Shown in pieces: positions 61,210 to 64,000 of a DNA stretch of 64,000 nt. Numbering within the stretch: position 1 is the first letter of the stretch; every line of letters starts with the position of its first letter. The stretch is from Panagrolaimus kolymaensis. Taxonomy: Eukaryota > Nematoda > Chromadorea > Rhabditida > Panagrolaimidae. A program made the position numbers and the translations under genes. The notes under the pieces are model-generated. The model did not search any database. It was not told where the DNA came from and saw nothing but the letters and a program-made list of their open reading frames with translations. The stretch lies in the NCBI GenBank assembly GCA_028622995.1, contig JAJQJQ010000071.1, positions 372,001 to 436,000 of the forward strand, written 5' to 3'.

Positions 61210-62355
61210 TTATGAATCACCAGAAAGACCACGTTGAACCAGAAACTTTTTTGAACCAAGTATTGCAAGTTGATTTGCCATTTCGTTACCATGAACTCCA
61301 ACATGACCATTAACATGTTCAAATTGGACATTAACAACAGTTCTCATTTCATCGATAGCTACAATCAAATCTTTGTTAGCCACAGCTTTTCCATTTGCGT
61401 TCTTCCAATCGTTCTTCTTCCATTTTTGAATCCATTCATTCATTGATGAAACAAGATTCATTGAATCGGTGCGAATAATTAATCGACCATGGCCTTTATC
61501 ACGAGCTTGCTTAATTGCAATAAGAGCGGCTTCATATTCAGCTCGATTATTTGTTGGTGCACCAGTAGCTGGGAGGGAAAGATTGTTTGGATGATCATCG
61601 CCCCAGTAAACACCACAACCAGCTTTTGCTTTACTTCTACCGTTACATGAACATGCGCCATCAGTATAAACAATAGGTACACCAGCAGCAGCAATTGCAG
61701 GTCTAAAAAATAAATAAACGTAAGATGAAATAAAGTAATAATATTGTAGAGAAAAAACATAGCAAGCAAGCATCTCTTTTACATACAGACTAGCTGAGTT
61801 ACAATAGTAAAAAATAACCAACCTCTTTGGACTAATTTCTTCCATAGGCAAAGAACGTCGTTTGTTGGATGAAGGATTTGAGCTTGAATGAAAACGATTT
61901 TCTTCAACAAATTTCATCGCTTCTTCATAAGTATCAAACTTTCTAAATTTAGCACCAAAAAATCTATCTACAGATGCTCGACATTCACGATACGTACCAA
62001 AGACACCAATTTTTCTTCCTCTTGCAACAGCATAAAATAGACACGGAGAATTTGCAGCTGATATAGGTGTTGACGATTTACATGCAGGAAATGAAGACAT
62101 CATTGGTGTTTGAACTTGAGTGACAACAGGTGGAGCAGATTTGATTGGTTGAATAGTAGGCGATTCATTACGAGTTTCATCAGTGCCGTCAACAGTTTTT
62201 TCAGAAAAGTAAATGAGATGTCTAATCAATTTTAGAGCATCTTCAAAACAAAGAGATAAAGCAACGATTTTTGCAGGATCAGTTGTTTCTTGCGTTAAAT
62301 CGTGCCATTTCTTTTTGGCTTCATCCAGAAGAACTTTAGATAAAATATTATCCAT
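61210..62355 (-). CDS. rnh-1: Ribonuclease H1 with hybrid-binding domain
   Basis: Two exons, 61823-62355 (ATG at 62355, MDNIL) and 61210-61702, 1,026 nt, 341 residues. The frame extends two codons further upstream only to a TTG. After a helical N-terminal ~110 residues comes the RNA:DNA hybrid-binding domain (LFYAVARGRKIGVFGTYREC...DTYEEAMKFV), then a Ser-rich linker with KRR, then the RNase H fold: TDGAC (first Asp), NNRAEYEA (Glu), IRTDSMN (Asp) and HVNGHVGVHGNE. The usual fourth carboxylate (GNE-x-A-D) reads GNEMAN, an Asn. The enzyme cuts RNA in RNA:DNA hybrids, in R-loops and Okazaki primers. No obvious mitochondrial presequence. A TTTCAG acceptor lies 15 nt before the ATG. Confidence 0.94.
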   Translation of the reverse strand: MDNILSKVLLDEAKKKWHDLTQETTDPAKIVALSLCFEDALKLIRHLIYFSEKTVDGTDETRNESPTIQPIKSAPPVVTQVQTPMMSSFPACKSSTPISAANSPCLFYAVARGRKIGVFGTYRECRASVDRFFGAKFRKFDTYEEAMKFVEENRFHSSSNPSSNKRRSLPMEEISPKRLVIFYYCNSASLYVKEMLACYVFSLQYYYFISSYVYLFFRPAIAAAGVPIVYTDGACSCNGRSKAKAGCGVYWGDDHPNNLSLPATGAPTNNRAEYEAALIAIKQARDKGHGRLIIRTDSMNLVSSMNEWIQKWKKNDWKNANGKAVANKDLIVAIDEMRTVVNVQFEHVNGHVGVHGNEMANQLAILGSKKFLVQRGLSGDS

Positions 62356-63243
62356 TTTCAACGCTATAACCTGAAATTGAACACAAATAATTATTCATTC
62401 ATTTAAAATTTGAAGAAAAAAAAACGCGGAAGATGAAAGTAAAAAAAAAGTGTAAGAAGAAAATCTTTTAAACAAAAATGTTGCAAACGAGTGTTGTTGA
62501 ATGCTTGATTGATTTTGAGACATGCTTCGCCAAAAATTACTAACATTTTTAAACGTAAAGTTGTTTGGTTTAAAAATTATGGGAGGAAGTTTATTTAAAT
62601 AAATAAATATATATCTCTATCATTTTTTGTTGACGAATTATTTAAATAAAAAAAGAGAGTGACATGGCTCTCTGACTGAGGTTTAATTAAACCATAAACC
62701 TTTTTTTCGTCAGTCACTTACATTACTGTGACACTTTTATTTCAAACTTCTTGCTGCCAACAAATGGAGAGAAAAATAACTGCGGATGTTTACATTAAAT
62801 CCTGATCCATCTAAAAAAATGAAATGCTTATGTTGCAAATAATTCATTTCAAAACTATTTTTAAAATTATGAGTTGTTAAAAAAACTGAAAAACATTTTT
62901 TTTGTTGGCTTTCTCTAATCAAATTATGATTTGAATTTTATTTTTTCCAACATACCTTAGATTCAACTATTTGTAAGTCCCGTCTCTATAAATGAACAAA
63001 GCTTTTAAAATAAAAAATATAAATATAATTATCTTTATTCAAACAAAAAAATACAACAAACATAAACAATTCGAAAATACCTGACAAAATGTAAAAAGAA
63101 AATGCTGAACTTTTATTAAATATTTGTTTCTAAAATATACATATTTCATTACATCATTATACATGCTCAAAATGGGAAGTGTGTAAACTTAAAAATAACA
63201 GTTTAAGAACTAAGAAGAATGTCATATCGCGAAACGAGGGTTT
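62356..63243. other. Intergenic spacer, nothing coding seen
   Basis: Includes the RNase H1 5' flank with its likely trans-splice acceptor near 62371. At about 62675-62720 GACTGAGGTTTA and TAAACCT...CGTCAGTC can pair, but the hairpin is weak. Confidence 0.4.
62371..62372 (-). promoter_or_regulatory. Likely trans-splice acceptor of RNase H1
   Basis: Minus-strand TTCAATTTCAG, 15 nt before the ATG at 62355. Confidence 0.5.
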
Positions 63244-64000
63244 TTAAAAGTTACGAAATTGTTCAAATTTTGAAAATAAAAATTTTTTTAATTTGTTCTT
63301 TTTTGGTTCTTGGATCCAAAGGTTGTTTTCATTTGCGCTGTCAGAAATGGTGACCACAAAATCATATTCATCATATTTTTTGCATTTAAATTTTGCTGGC
63401 CTCGATGTCAATTTCATAAGTTCATTTTTCATGATTTCACTAGTTCCGTGACAAGAAAGGTAAATGCTAAAATTTTTAATTCTAAGAAGACAAAAAATAA
63501 AACACCAATAACTTACAATATTTTTTTAACCGGAAATAAAATGTCGACAAGCATGTTTATTTTTTGTTTCTGTTCTTCAACATCCATATCGAGTGAAAAT
63601 GAAATGAATAAGGAAATCTGCATAACATTGGGCCCAACTAAGTGCTTTAAAATTTCAATTTTATTGCTAATACCACCACTGACAGATAAACTTGAATAAG
63701 TTTTTAATATTCCGTTAAAAATATTTTCTTGAGGAGTTTTTTTAATATGAATACCCAAATGTCCAAAAACTTCCAGATTTTTATGAATAAAATTGTGAAT
63801 CATAATGCCAATCAAATCGCCTACCATATTAGTAGCTTTATCATAAACTCTTAAATTTTCCCTAACTTCTCGTTTTCGAGATAACCATTTTGTGCGTTGA
63901 TTAATTTGCGAAAAATTTAGGAGAGTTTGAGAATCACAGAGTTCAGCAAATCGTTCTTGAATCAATAATGGTAAATTTAAAAATGGAATTGATTTGTTTT
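63244..64000 (-). CDS. 3' end of an unrecognised gene
   Basis: Partial: an exon running in from beyond the window (63517-64000) and a last exon 63244-63481, joined in phase by a 35-nt intron with GTAAGT and TTCTTAG ends. The visible ~240 residues are soluble, mixed helix and strand, with a basic WLSRKREVREN segment and an apparent helical GDLIGIMIHNFIHKNLEVFG. The end is Lys-rich (KKNKLKKFLFSKFEQF). No membrane segment or known motif. The intron is very short even for a nematode. I do not recognise the family; coding status rests on the long frame and the clean junction. Confidence 0.65.

Noticed and set aside
59099..62355. Operon of RNase H1 and RFC3
   Set aside because: Same strand, but about 0.7 kb apart, longer than the usual ~100 bp spacing in nematode operons.
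62675..62720. Hairpin GACTGAGGTTTA / TAAACCT...CGTCAGTC
   Set aside because: Short arms with a large mismatch, within what such AT-rich sequence gives by chance.

Overview
This is a eukaryotic window, very AT-rich, with long homopolymer A and T runs. Introns have GTAAGT-like donors and mostly TTTTTAG acceptors. Three observations point to a nematode. Five genes carry a 3' splice-site-like sequence a short distance upstream of the start codon (11-15 nt in four, about 39 nt in the fifth), as expected for spliced-leader trans-splicing. One gene encodes a serpentine receptor of the nematode chemoreceptor type. The large cadherin locus has the layout of the nematode hmr-1 locus. The species cannot be named from the sequence alone.

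Layout. 1-1535 (+): 3' part of a gene ending in a degenerate FLYWCH-like zinc domain, with an in-frame stop near the left edge. 2160-4197 (-): six-exon gene for an unrecognised 575-residue nuclear-looking protein. 4482-4597: GC-rich foldback element. 5531-43209 (-): one classical N-type cadherin gene of 19 coding exons, 3,003 residues in my model, with a signal peptide, about 15 cadherin repeats, EGF/laminin-G modules, one membrane segment and a catenin-binding tail. It includes a nearly 18 kb intron. An open frame with a strong hydrophobic signal-like segment lies directly before the last cadherin repeats (12864-13231) and would start a 1,262-residue short cadherin, parallel to the HMR-1A/HMR-1B pair of C. 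elegans. 43210-50298: long non-coding flank. 50299-51389 (+): membrane-anchored protein of unknown function. 51.6-52.3 kb: two tRNA-headed SINE copies. 52579-54140 (-): serpentine receptor. 55184-57129 (-): CLN3. 59099-60484 (-): RFC3. 61210-62355 (-): ribonuclease H1. 63244-64000 (-): 3' end of an unrecognised gene.

The most unusual signal is a dispersed 49-bp module, TGAYAGTAA - 31 bp - TTACTRTCA, with exactly 40 bp between the starts of its two mirrored half-sites and often a CAAAATATTG-like centre. I found about sixteen, all inside the cadherin gene or its 5' flank, some in tandem at a 54-bp step, and none elsewhere in the window. The cadherin introns also hold a tRNA-Arg(ACG) gene, a 314-bp non-autonomous hAT element with a perfect 8-bp target duplication, and two copies of another tRNA-headed SINE family.

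The housekeeping genes on the right (CLN3, RFC3, RNase H1) are on the same strand but 0.7-2 kb apart, too far for a typical nematode operon.
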